Assembly: GCF_040581485.1 (NCBI RefSeq)
Contig: NC_090135.1
Location: 3,775,001 to 3,839,000, forward strand
Origin: Linepithema humile
Lineage: Eukaryota > Arthropoda > Insecta > Hymenoptera > Formicidae
Direction: 5' to 3'
Length of the DNA: 64,000 bases
Numbering within the stretch: the first letter of the stretch is position 1; the number at the start of each line of letters is the position of its first letter. Shown one piece after another: positions 1 to 11,142 of the stretch. Below the pieces are notes generated by a model, which was given only the letters and a program-made list of their open reading frames with translations, was not told the DNA's origin and did not search any database. A program made the translations under genes and the position numbers.

Positions 1-530
1 TACCGTCGGTTACAGTCCAGTGAAAATCTTTGAAAATCTTTGTTGAATACGTATATTTATTTTCCCAGTGCTATAATTATTATAATAATTATAATTTAAT
101 ATTTTACGAGACATTGTTTCGCTGCGTGTTGCTGTTTAAAGGAGATACTATAGCCGTAACTACCCAAGTACGGTTTTATAGCTGGGTCAGCGTCGAGCCA
201 GCGTCGTTCACCAATTCCCGACTGTCGGGCCAGTACTGGCTATAATGTTGCGCCGACGTTGGTATAATATTCAAATGATTGGCCCAATACTGCATGCCAA
301 TATTGTGCTAACATTGGTGATCGACATTGACTCAATGTTGCATGCCAATATTGTGCCAACATTGGTGATCGACATTGACCCAATGTTGCATGCCAGTATT
401 GAGCTGACATTAGTCTAATATCGGCCCAATGTTGTACCAGTACTGAGTCAATATTGGTTTAATATATTATATACATATATTGTAACATTTATAGTTATCT
501 AATATTGCATACACAGCACACATATACACA
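1..530. repeat. Degenerate ACATTG-type minisatellite
   Basis: From about 180 to 470 the sequence is built of variants of CAATGTT, CCAATATTG and ACATTGG. Between about 291 and 412 this becomes a clear tandem repeat with a 48-bp period and about 2.5 copies (each starts TGCATGCCA). No reading frame is supported; the 71-codon frame at 30-245 has no recognisable domain. The region resembles the interior of the short inverted-repeat elements seen at 1093 and 30572, and may be a truncated relative. Confidence 0.6.
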
Positions 531-1092
531 AAATATTATTTATTTCTATATAATATATATATATATATCTAGAGTGGGACTCTGTATTGGTACAACATTA
601 TATATGTTATAGAACAAGTTGATTTTGACTTTTTTTTTAACTTTTTATATACTTTTATTCTTTAAAATCAGAATACAATAAAATTTTAACGCTAGTGTAA
701 TTATAAAATCTGAATTAATCAATAACTCTTAAATAAAAAAATTACGAATATAAAATAATAATTGTATAATCAAATTTATTTTAGTTTAGCAGAAGCATTC
801 AGAAACCGCAATAAGTACAACTCTGAACATATGATATAATTTATATTGTTACTGATGTATCACAAAAAAAATTCAAAATAAAAAGAAGAGTTTTTTGATG
901 AAAAAATTTTTCGACACAACTTTTATGCAAACTAATATGCAAATGACATTGACAATGAAATCAAAATTACCAAACTTAAACCTTGAAAATCTAATTTTGT
1001 TTAGAATTGTATCATAGCCAATAATATTTAACAAAGGTAAAGTTTATATATTTATATAATTTTTATATATATTATAGTTTATATATAGTCTA
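531..1092. other. AT-rich intergenic DNA, no gene seen
   Basis: Low-complexity AT-rich sequence with TA runs. No long frame, RNA gene or clear element ends are visible. Confidence 0.6.
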
Positions 1093-2020
1093 CCCACACA
1101 GCACAGAAAGTTGAAATAACGTCGCTGAGACATTGCAATGTTGAATGTTGAAGTATAAAGGTTTTTTCAACATTGAATCTATGTTGATTTTGCTATATTG
1201 ATTGTTAAATGTTGCTATAACGTAGAAACAACATTTAACAATTATTATCTTTTGAAATAATATAATAATTATTACAATAATTATTAATAAGAAATAATAA
1301 TATAATTATTACAATAATTATTAATAAGAAATAATAATATAATTATATATATATATATATATACAGGGTGTCCCGCGTAAGGTGTACCACCGGGAACTGG
1401 GAGGTAGATGGGATTGAAATAAATATAAAAGTCCTTTACCGTTTTACGATATTCGCAATAATAAACGAGATATTAATTTTTACAATTGGACTAATGAGAG
1501 CGCGTCGAGAGAAGCGCTCGAGCCGCTCGAGGTCTAGCCCGGCCTAGTCTATCATACATTGGCTGCGGGCGGCGCGTTGGAAAGGCAAGAGGGGAAACGC
1601 GCCGTGGCTCGGCGCTCAGCTCACGTCTCGCCGCACCGCGCCTAACGTCACGCGTCTATGCCGCTACGCACAATCGCGATTACAATATGTATGTTGTATA
1701 ATAATGACAAATAACTTATTTAGGGAAGAAAATAATAAAAGATCGCGAATTTGCGATAAAGTACGATACGATAAAGAAAAAAATTACAATTGTGGATACT
1801 GTAATTAAGTTATTTTGTATTTATGCGTTAATTTTTTACATTAACACGATTCTGTTACTTTTACTTTATTATGATATTTATTTGTTGTGTACATTTGGTA
1901 TGAATTTTTTCACAGTGCAAGGAAACGCTATCGTTTCCACACCACCTTGAGGTAGATAGCTTGGCGCGTTTTTTTTTAAAGTGGTTTCCCCAGTAGGCCT
2001 AATCCACTCTTCTCACACTT

Positions 2021-3243
2021 CTAATTAAGTGTATGTTCAAAGTGCCTTCCTTGCATTTGCAAACATACTTCTACTCTCCGAGAAATTTGCCGTGTTGCAC
2101 GGTGCGCCATATCTGGAGTGATGGTTTGAAAGGCCGCTATGATTTCATCACGTACCTCATTTTCAGTACCATCACGTTTATGCTCGACTAAAGCTTTGAT
2201 ATAGCCCCAAACGAAATAATCGAGCACGTTTAAATCTGGCGATCGTGCCGGCCAAACGATCGGACCACCCCGACCGATCCATCTATCCGAAAAACGATCA
2301 TTTAAAATTTCTCGTACTCTACGAGAATAATGTGCGGGAGCTCCATCGTGCTGAAAAATCAGCGTTTCCCGCTCTCGAAGAGGAATGTCCTCCAAAAGAA
2401 TGGGCAATTCATTTTCCAGAAATTCTGCATATCTTTGTCCATTGAGATGTGCCGGTAAAAAATACGGCCCGATCTGAAAATTTGCCACAGAAACGTTATG
2501 GAAACAATGCAATAGAAAAAAATGTCTTTATTTGCAAGAATATTTACCACTCTGTTTGCAAATATTCCTGCCCACACATTTATGGACCACCGATATTGGA
2601 AGGTGCACTGACGAACAGCTTGCGGATTCTCCTCTTCCCAAAACAAGAAATTGTGAGAATTGAATACACCATTCGGCGAAAAAGTTGCTTCGTCCGTCCA
2701 TAAAATGTGATCGGGAAATGAAACATTTCGCCGACATTGTGCAAGGAATCCTGCGCAAGTTTTATTCATGATTATTATACAGTTAAAAGCGCTATAAATA
2801 TCAAATAAAAATTAGAATAAAATCATAAAAATACCTTCACAGAAATAGATGCGCTGTATTTCATCTCGTGGAAAAAGTTGCTGCACACGTTGAAAATGGA
2901 AAGGATGCAATCCATTTTCTTGCAAAACACGATGCACTGTGGTTCGTGGTATACCAAGTGCGCGACTTACACGGCGTATAGTATTTTGGGGATTTTCCTC
3001 GAACGCACGCAGAATTTGTTCGTCGTTGTTGACGTGACGACGCAATACCCTGTCACGGTTTTCATGCATCATAACAACTCCTGTTTCTATTGCGCGTAGG
3101 AAACACCTCGTTATTGTGTGTCTGCTTGCATGCCGACGATTCGGAAATCGCTCCGCGTACAGACGCTCCGCGACACGAGCATTTCCTCTGGCCATACCGT
3201 AAAAATAAATCATGTAAGTATACTCTTCCGTTGTAAAATTCAT
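2021..3243 (-). CDS. Mariner-like transposase, left arm, three exons
   Basis: Cut-and-paste DDE transposase. Exons 3243-2835, 2750-2548 and 2473-2021 have GT-AG borders and matching phases, giving an open frame of 354 residues, the usual mariner length. The N-terminal third is a helix-turn-helix region (motifs RRVSRALGIP and TTVHRVLQENG). The catalytic aspartates are in WTDEATF, QHDGAPAHY and NVLDYF. Forty-one residues separate the second and third aspartate, which places it with the DD41D (rosa-like) mariners rather than DD34D. This copy keeps three residues (ENG region) missing from the right-arm copy. It looks functional by sequence. Confidence 0.85.
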
Positions 3244-3429
3244 TATAAGCGCACTCTAATAATACATTACTAAGAACAGATACGTGCAACAAATGTGAAT
3301 ACGAGAAAAAAACAATATATGACCACAAGAAAAAAATAATTGAAAATATATTTTCAATTGTTTTTTTCTCGTATTTACATTTGTTGCACGTATCTGTTCT
3401 TAGTAATGTATTATTAGAGTGCGCTTATA
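3244..3429. promoter_or_regulatory. Shared spacer and presumed divergent promoter of the twin transposases
   Basis: The two start codons at 3243 (-) and 3430 (+) face away from each other across this 186-bp region. It is an inverted repeat with an AT-rich loop around 3317-3355, so each gene has nearly the same upstream sequence. No exact TATA position is claimed; promoter function is inferred from the position. Confidence 0.4.
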
Positions 3430-4643
3430 ATGAATTTTACAACGGAAGAGTATACTTACATGATTTATTTTTACGGTATGGCCAGAGGAAATGCTCGTGT
3501 CGCGGAGCGTCTGTACGCGGAGCGATTTCCGAATCGTCGGCATGCAAGCAGACACACAATAACGAGGTGTTTCCTACGCGCAATAGAAACAGGAGTTGTT
3601 ATGATGCATGAAAACCGTGACAGGGTATTGCGTCGTCACGTCAACAACGACGAACAAATTCTGCGTGCGTTCGAGGAAAATCCCCAAAATACTATACGCC
3701 GTGTAAGTCGCGCACTTGGTATACCACGAACCACAGTGCATCGTGTTTTGTGGTTGCATCCTTTCCATTTTCAACGTGTGCAGCAACTTTTTCCACGAGA
3801 TGAAATACAGCGCATCTATTTCTGTGAAGGTATTTTTATGATTTTATTCTAATTTTTATTTGATATTTATAGCGCTTTTAACTGTATAATAATCATGAAT
3901 AAAACTTGCGCAGGATTCCTTGCACAATGTCGGCGAAATGTTTCATTTCCCGATCACATTTTATGGACGGACGAAGCAACTTTTTCGCCGAATGGTGTAT
4001 TCAATTCTCACAATTTCTTGTTTTGGGAAGAGGAGAATCCGCAAGCTGTTCGTCAGTGCACCTTCCAATATCGGTGGTCCATAAATGTGTGGGCAGGAAT
4101 ATTTGCAAACAGAGTGGTAAATATTCTTGCAAATAAAGACATTTTTTTCTATTGCATTGTTTCCATAACGTTTCTGTGGCAAATTTTCAGATCGGGCCGT
4201 ATTTTTTACCGGCACATCTCAATGGACAAAGATATGCAGAATTTCTGGAAAATGAATTGCCCATTCTTTTGGAGGACATTCCTCTTCGAGAGCGGGAAAC
4301 GCTGATTTTTCAGCACGATGGAGCTCCCGCACATTATTCTCGTAGAGTACGAGAAATTTTAAATGATCGTTTTTCGGATAGATGGATCGGTCGGGGTGGT
4401 CCGATCGTTTGGCCGGCACGATCGCCAGATTTAAACGTGCTCGATTATTTCGTTTGGGGCTATATCAAAGCTTTAGTCGAGCATAAACGTGATGGTACTG
4501 AAAATGAGGTACGTGATGAAATCATAGCGGCCTTTCAAACCATCACTCCAGATATGGCGCACCGTGCAACACGGCAAATTTCTCGGAGAGTAGAAGTATG
4601 TTTGCAAATGCAAGGAAGGCACTTTGAACATACACTTAATTAG
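3430..4643 (+). CDS. Mariner-like transposase, right arm, three exons
   Basis: Inverted twin of the gene at 2021-3243. Exons 3430-3829, 3914-4116 and 4191-4643 join in phase (GT-AG) into 351 residues. The catalytic residues are the same: aspartates in WTDEATF, QHDGAPAHY and NVLDYF with 41-residue spacing. It has a 9-bp in-frame deletion in exon 1 relative to the left copy (VLWLHPF instead of VLQENGLHPF), within the helix-turn-helix region, which could affect DNA binding. Otherwise it is intact. Confidence 0.85.
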
Positions 4644-5591
4644 AAGTGTGAGAAGAGTGGATTAGGCCTACTGGGGAAACCACTTTAAAAAAAAAACGCG
4701 CCAAGCTATCTACCTCAAGGTGGTGTGGAAACGATAGCGTTTCCTTGCACTGTGAAAAAATTCATACCAAATGTACACAACAAATAAATATCATAATAAA
4801 GTAAAAGTAACAGAATCGTGTTAATGTAAAAAATTAACGCATAAATACAAAATAACTTAATTACAGTATCCACAATTGTAATTTTTTTCTTTATCGTATC
4901 GTACTTTATCGCAAATTCGCGATCTTTTATTATATTTTCTTCCCTAAATAAGTTATTTGTCATTATTATACAACATACATATTGTAATCGCGATTGTGCG
5001 TAGCGGCATAAACGCGTGACGTTAGGCGCGGTGCGGCGAGACGTGAGCTGAGCGCCGAGCCACGGCGCGTTTCCCCTCTTGCCTTTCCAACGCGCCGCCC
5101 GCAGCCAATGTATGATAGACTAGGCCGGGCTAGACCTCGAGCGGCTCGAGCGCTTCTCTCGACGCGCTCTCATTAGTCCAATTGTAAAAATTAATATCTC
5201 GTTTATTATTGCGAATATCGTAAAACGGTAAAGGACTTTTATATTTATTTCAATCCCATCTACCTCCCAGTTCCCGGTGGTACACCTTACGCGGGACACC
5301 CTGTATATATATATATATTTAAATAAAAATTAATTTTAAACATTTATTTCGTTCAATTTTTCAAAACATTATTATAATGCATAATATATATAAATTCTGC
5401 ATTGAATAAATGTTGAATCAATATTGAATTAATGTTTCTTGTCTTGCAGACATTGCAATTCAGCGGACATTAGACATTTCTTCAATATTTTTTCAACATT
5501 GAATCTATATTTCGCAACGTTGCTGAAACATTCATAATGTTACAATTCTACGTTTTTTAGATATTGATTCAACGTTTGTGTGCTGTATGGG

Positions 5592-5719
5592 CTATATATT
5601 ATACGTATAGCTATTTCTATATTATATAATATAAATTCTATGTTAATATAGAATTTATATTATATAATATAGAAAAATAAGATCGTTTTATTTGTAATTT
5701 CAAAGTTTAGTTGTAGAAT
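5592..5719. repeat. AT-rich perfect hairpin
   Basis: At about 5614-5676 two arms of about 27 bp (TTCTATATTATATAATATAA and its complement) flank a 6-bp loop at 5642-5647. No gene is seen. It may be a tiny inverted-repeat element or simple cruciform-forming DNA. Confidence 0.6.
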
Positions 5720-6254
5720 TTATTTGTTTTGTCCATCTTTGTTTCTTTCCTTTATACGATTCCTTTCTTTTCGCCCTCCAGCTCTATCTCCTGCTCCCGT
5801 GAACCAGCGACTTAATTTAGATATTATTTCTTTTTCATTTACAGAAAATTTTTCGATGAGAACATCTGCAAAAATAAAAAATCTGCATTACTAGTTTTTT
5901 TACACACACGCACACACACATGCACGCACATGAAACAAATATAACTGAATAATTAATAGACAGATATAACTAATAATAAGAAATACCTCTTATGCATTCA
6001 AAAGTTCGCGTATCGCAAAAACTCCTCTTTTTCTGTCCACCGCATTCACGTCCACAAGCAGTATATTGCAATTGAATATCTTTACTAGGAAGGGCTGTTA
6101 AAATCGTTGAAATACTTTTTGTGAGATTTTCAATACCTGTTATTTGATTTGACAGTATGATTTTTTGTAATATATAACAATATGTAATGTTATATTTTTG
6201 TAATCATATTTATTTAATAATTAATTCTTATATTTAATGACTATTTCTTACATA

Positions 6255-6481
6255 TGTAAGATAATAATTAAATACGTTACTGGGAAAAACTCAATTTATT
6301 GTTATCTTATATTTCTTGTCGCTACACGTTGTTACTACTCGTAAGTCGTCTGTCTATCTCGATGTTTTTATCGTTCCTCACACACATTCTCCCCTCCTAC
6401 CGTCCTTCTTTTCTTTTTCACGCAGTGGCGGCGCGAATCCTGTGGCGCGCTGTTTGATTTCGATCCGTGTTGTTTTGTACA
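6255..6481 (-). repeat. 3' LTR of the first Ty3 element
   Basis: Direct repeat of 11143-11368. On the coding strand it follows AGGACGGCCGA, a purine-rich stretch at the expected polypurine-tract position that is shared with the second Ty3 element. Confidence 0.9.
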
Positions 6482-6993
6482 TTCGGCCGTCCTACCTTGG
6501 TGTTTGTCCTCAAACACCTCCCACGAAGATATCCTCTCATCTTGATTTTATTCGAGCACATGCTGGCGCATTAACCGCGACTTTTGTATTAATTGGCCCA
6601 AATACTCTGTTTAGAACCAATTCGTGGGTGTTAATTGAATAACTATCGTCATGTTACTAGAATCAGTTTTGACTGATTCAAGCGAAATCTCGTCGTGCCA
6701 ACCTAAAATAATTCATAATAGTATGATCAGTAATCAATTCGTGATAACTGACTCGAACGCGTTGTTAAAGATCAGTTCATCGTGATTGACCCAGATACGT
6801 TATCCGATATCAAATCGTAATAACTAACTCAGACACGTTGTCCAAAATTAGTTCGTGACAATTGACTCAGACACGTTATCCAATATCAAGTTGTAACAAC
6901 TAGCTCAGACACGTTGTCCAAGATTAGTTCGTAACAATTGACTCAGACACGTTGTCCAAGATCAATTCGTAAGTGTCTAAGTATCCGGTTTAC
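6482..6993 (-). repeat. 3' untranslated region with 39-bp minisatellite
   Basis: Between pol and the 3' LTR, about 6700-6975 holds roughly seven degenerate units of about 39 bp built around CTCAGACACGTTGTCCAA. The rest is non-coding. Confidence 0.7.
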
Positions 6994-9490
6994 TTATTCG
7001 CCTCGAATCGTGATCCAAGGTTTAATGCGGTCAGCAGCAACAACAGTTTGACTTCGTCTGTGCCCTTCGCGCAAATCCTCGACTTCATAACGATCATTAA
7101 TAAGGACCTTTCGAATTCGAAATGGTCCCTTGAATTTTGGATGTAGTTTCCTGCTACTACCCGTTGCCGGATCGCTCGTAATTTGTACCAGGATTAGATC
7201 ACCGTCACGATACTTTGTTGCTTCTCGGCGTGACTTGTCATAACGCTCCTGCGCCTGCTCTTGCGCCTGTTGTTCCCGACTGATGTGTGCTTCGACATCT
7301 CGGCGTAACGTACTGAGGTCCAATTGATGTATGTTTTCTTGGATCTGGGACAAAAGTTTTGCCTCGGCTGCACTTCGTGTTTTGCAACCAATAAGTGCCT
7401 GCATTGGCGTAGTATTGATGCTCTTGTTATGAATTGTGTTTAGAGCACTTTGTACTTGTTTGACGAGCGAGTCCCAGTCACGTGAGTCTCGCCCAGCCGA
7501 CGTGGTAGCCAAAGCTTGTACGATCGTTTTATTATATCGTTCACACTGGCCATTTGCTCGTGGAGTGGCCACAGCGTTCAAAACGTGCTTTATTCCATAA
7601 TGATCGCAAAACGTGCGAAAAGTTTGGGACGTGAAGGCCGTTCCTCTGTCACTAACAATTCTGTTGGGAACTCCAAATAAATAGATTAAATTAGTTAAAA
7701 TTCTTATAACGTAATTTGCTTTTTGACTTTTCACAGGCTCAATAATCGTAAACTTCGTGAACGCGTCTACAAGTACAAAGAGAAATTTATTATTCTTTTT
7801 ACTCGTCTCAAAAGGACCGACGTGATCCACGTGTATTGTATGAAACGGTATCGGTATCTTTTTTATTATATTCAGTTTACACTGTCGTTTACCGGACGTA
7901 TGTTTATAATATGCACAGTTTAAACAAGCATTTATATATTTCGTTACAAAACGTCTCATGTCTGCAAACCAATAATTTCGTTGAATACGTTCCAACGTTT
8001 TCTCGACACCCAGATGCCCGGCATCGTCGTGACATAGTCTACAGATTTGCATTCGCGCGTTTTGCGGTACTACCCATGCCTCGGTTTTATTATTTAGCCG
8101 TCGGTATACTTTGTTATTTTTAATTACGTATTCGTCAAAGTAATGTTTCGTTTCGTGATTTGGTTCTCCATTAAGCAAAATTGTCCGAATTCGCGATAAT
8201 TGTTCGTCTTGTAATTGGGCGGCCAATATCCAATCGCCCTCTGTTACGTCTACTTGTACCACTTCTAACGAAAGTTGCATAGGGTTGCGACTGAGTGCGT
8301 CTGCGTGCGCCATTTTAGATCCCGCACGATACTCGACGTCGAAGGTATATTCTTGTACCTCGAGCCACCAACGGCCAATTCGAGGCAATAGATCCCGTTT
8401 CGCGAAAGTCGCTCGCAACGCATTACAGTCAGTCACAACCGTGAATTTCATGCCTAGTAAATACACTCGAAAATATCTTAGCGCTAATACCACTGCCATT
8501 GTCTCTAATTCATAAGAGTGATAGCAACGTTGATCCGCGGTGGTCTGTCTGCTATAGTATGCTATCACTGCCATCTTACCGTTGACCTGTTGCAATAACA
8601 CAGCTCCCACACCAAGTGCACTGGCATCAGTGTGTACTTCGGTGTGTCGATTAGGATCAAATATTACGAGCACCGGTCGAGTCATCAGTTTAGTTTTAAT
8701 AATGTTGAACGCTCGCTCTTGTGCGTCTCCCCATACCCAGGGCGTGTTTTTCCTGGTGAGTCTCGTCAGTGGTTCCACAATCGTCGCAAAATTCTCAACA
8801 AATTTTCGGAAGTAGCTTGCAAGTCCCAAATATTGCCGTACTTGTTTTACCGATTGGGGTACTTCCATGCATGCTACCGCCTCTATTTTTCGTTGTCCAG
8901 GTCGGACTCCTTGCTCACTTATCTCACGACCTAAATATTCAATAGTTTCTGAAAAAAATGAACATTTATCTAGATTTAAAGTCAGATGGTGTATGCGAAA
9001 CGTTTCCAGTACTTGACGTAGTCGTTTCATGCCCTCTTCTACAGTTTTGGACGGTATAATTATGTCGTCCAAGTAGGGAAAAGCTATCGAATTCTTTAAG
9101 TTACCCAATACTTTGTCCATCAGTCGCTGAAAAACGGCCGGTGCGTTCGTCAGACCAAATGGCATACGTAGAAACTCATAATGTCCTTCTGGCGTTACAA
9201 ACGCCGTTTTCTCTATTGAGTCTGCCGACATTGGCACTTGATAGTATCCGGATGCTAAGTCCAACCCTGTGAAGTATCGATTTCCTCCCAACTTATCGAT
9301 TTGCTCCTCAATTAATGGCATAGGGTACTTATCCTTAATCGTAATTGCATTAAGTTTCCTAAAATCTATACACATACGATGTTCGCCATTTTTCTTCTTT
9401 ACAAGTATAATAGGACTCGCGTACGGCGAATTTGATTCCTGGATAATATTATTATTCAAAAACTCTTGAATAATTTCTCTGACTATCCGT
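6994..9490 (-). CDS. Ty3 pol: reverse transcriptase, RNase H and integrase
   Basis: The open frame from about 9490 (first ATG 9459) gives about 821 residues. In order: reverse transcriptase with the YLDDII active-site motif, RNase H with TDASALGVGAVL, the HHCC zinc-binding domain of integrase (HDDAGHLG...CLNCAYY), then the integrase core with D in HVDHVGPF, D in VSDRGTAF and E in CERYNKTI, and a C-terminal GPFRIRKVL segment. It lies one base out of frame (-1) from the upstream gag-protease frame, so it must be made by frameshifting or the copy carries an indel. It looks otherwise intact. Confidence 0.9.
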
Positions 9491-10874
9491 TTTTCGTTTC
9501 AGCTAAGCGATACGGACGATAAACCACAGGTATGTCGGATGTACAGCGAATACTCATTGAAGCAGCTTCCGTTTTTCCTAAATCTTTTATCGAGGACGAA
9601 ACGCAGTCTTTAAATTCTCGAATCAAATCTGTGCACCTTTTTCTTTCTTCCTTATTGATAGTTCCCGTGCGTATCTTATCATCTTTCCGTATTTCCAGAA
9701 AATTAGCGTCGACAACGTCGTCATTTTTATTGCTAAACGCTGATAACTGCCTAAATATTAACTTACTTCCCTGTTTGATACTTATTATGTGCTCTTGCTC
9801 GAGAAAATCGCGACCGACAATAACGTCATAAATAAGATGTTCGTCTGGTACTATTATTGCGTTAACTCGCGTCGCCGCGTCCATGATTTTAATGTCACAA
9901 AGTGTCGACCGATTACTTGTCGTAACTTGCCCGGCGAATTCTCTCAAAAAGTTATCCGATATTACCGTTATCACCATGTTATATTTCTTAACGACAGATA
10001 TCCGCAATAAAGTGCAACTACTTCCCGTATCGATCAATCCCGGAATCTTATGCCCGTTGACAATTATTTGCCTTTCATACAAATTAGATATGTTTCTCGT
10101 TTCTTTTATGGCGTTTATATCCTTTTTCTTTGTGCAATCTTCGGCACGATGTCCCAAACGGTTACATCGTTCACACTCTACACGCGGCATGAGACACTTC
10201 CTCGCGATATGACCCGCCTTTCCGCAATTAAAACACTTGTATCGTGATTTAACCTGATCATTATTTACAGTGCTTTTATCGCCCGGTTTAATATTTTCGT
10301 CATTCACAGCTTGCGATTGGTTCGGTGACTTTAACGAATGATTCTTTCGATCATACTTAGAACTTGATATCGACGCAAATTTATTTCTTTTGGCCTTGGT
10401 TGGTAAATTACCTAATGTCGTCATATATGCGTACAATTCGTTCGCGTCACGATGTTGCGCAGAACGTACGGTCCTCGCGACGTTTTCATCCGTAATTCCG
10501 CCAATAACCGCGTCAATGAGATATCGGTCGGATATATTTACATCTAATTTACGCATTTTACTTAACTTTTGGAAACAATAGTCCCCGAGCGCTTGACCGG
10601 GGGCGCTTTCATAAAGAGCCGCTTCTCTGAACAGTTTACTAAATGGAACAGACTTACGAAAATGTTGTCTTAATGATTCTTTTGTATCCGCCCAAGTAAC
10701 TGCCAATCGCGGCCGTGCGTCATACCATTGCCGTGCATGGCCTTTCAAACGTCCTGGTATTAGCCTCATGATCGATCGATCGTCCCAATCATATTGTTCG
10801 GCCAAGTCATCCACGTGTTCAATCCATTTTTCGATTACCAGATCGTCTTTCGATGGGTCAAACGAGGGAATCAT
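9483..10874 (-). CDS. Ty3 gag and protease polyprotein
   Basis: 463 codons. The N-terminal half is a gag capsid-like region (RQWYDARPRLAVTW). Two CCHC zinc knuckles follow: CFNCGKAGHIARKC and CERCNRLGHRAEDC. Next comes an aspartic protease with the DTGSS active site (GLIDTGSSC). The C-terminal end already enters the start of the reverse transcriptase region (VVYRPYRLAETK) and stops there, where pol continues in the -1 frame. A boundary placed after protease is unusual; most Ty3 elements shift between gag and protease. Confidence 0.88.
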   Translation of the reverse strand: MIPSFDPSKDDLVIEKWIEHVDDLAEQYDWDDRSIMRLIPGRLKGHARQWYDARPRLAVTWADTKESLRQHFRKSVPFSKLFREAALYESAPGQALGDYCFQKLSKMRKLDVNISDRYLIDAVIGGITDENVARTVRSAQHRDANELYAYMTTLGNLPTKAKRNKFASISSSKYDRKNHSLKSPNQSQAVNDENIKPGDKSTVNNDQVKSRYKCFNCGKAGHIARKCLMPRVECERCNRLGHRAEDCTKKKDINAIKETRNISNLYERQIIVNGHKIPGLIDTGSSCTLLRISVVKKYNMVITVISDNFLREFAGQVTTSNRSTLCDIKIMDAATRVNAIIVPDEHLIYDVIVGRDFLEQEHIISIKQGSKLIFRQLSAFSNKNDDVVDANFLEIRKDDKIRTGTINKEERKRCTDLIREFKDCVSSSIKDLGKTEAASMSIRCTSDIPVVYRPYRLAETKNG

Positions 10875-11142
10875 CTGTTCGTCGCCTCTATGAATGCACG
10901 AACCTCTTGAGTGCGATTATCGATCTAAATTGTCCATCACGCGTTCTAATCGTTCTAAACGATGATCTCTTTGTTTCCTTCCATCGTTCGACGACGAAGA
11001 GGAGGAGGAATGGCGTCTCTTATGTCTCGATCTGCTTCGATCGCGACGCGATTTATGACGACCCATAATTACGTCTCACCTTTTCCGTTGTCACAAGTCG
11101 AGCTGATTAGGCACGTACTTATTCCCTATCCCACTTCTGATA
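10875..11142 (-). promoter_or_regulatory. 5' leader and primer-binding site of the first Ty3 element
   Basis: On the coding strand, TCAGAAGTGGGAT (11140-11128) begins 2 nt after the 5' LTR. It resembles the complement of a tRNA-Leu 3' region, but that is inference. The same 13 bases occupy the same place in the second Ty3 element. The rest is untranslated leader. Confidence 0.6.

Larger units (their letters stand above)
1364..5303. mobile_element. Palindromic double mariner element (DD41D type)
   Basis: Two near-identical arms of about 1.95 kb point away from a spacer of about 40 bp near 3335. Each outer end is CAGGGTGTCCCGCGTAAGG, flanked by TA at 1362-1363 and 5304-5305, the duplication expected of Tc1/mariner elements. 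The inner ends lack this terminal repeat, so it is not two complete copies side by side but one fold-back unit with one pair of ends. Each arm carries a full three-exon transposase gene; the start codons face each other about 187 bp apart. The arms differ by a 9-bp indel in exon 1, a 2-bp indel near 1735/4930 and a few substitutions, so the palindrome is not a simple mirrored assembly join. Confidence 0.85.
1093..5591. mobile_element. Short inverted-repeat element split by the palindromic mariner
   Basis: The left end reads CCCACACAGCACA and the right end is the reverse complement of CCCATACAGCACA. The interior (1106-1360 and 5306-5580) is AT-rich and made of degenerate AACATTGAA-type repeats. 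Without the 3.94 kb palindrome it would be about 557 bp with no coding capacity, so it looks like a non-autonomous DNA element. Related end motifs occur near 14213 (CCCAGATAGCACA) and 63717 (CCCACATAGCA). The superfamily is not clear and I could not define its target duplication. Confidence 0.6.

Noticed and set aside
1364..5303. Assembly artefact (mirrored contig) as the explanation for the palindrome
   Set aside because: The arms differ by 9-bp and 2-bp indels and by substitutions, and both outer ends have TA. It cannot be fully excluded without reads, but a pure mirror is ruled out.
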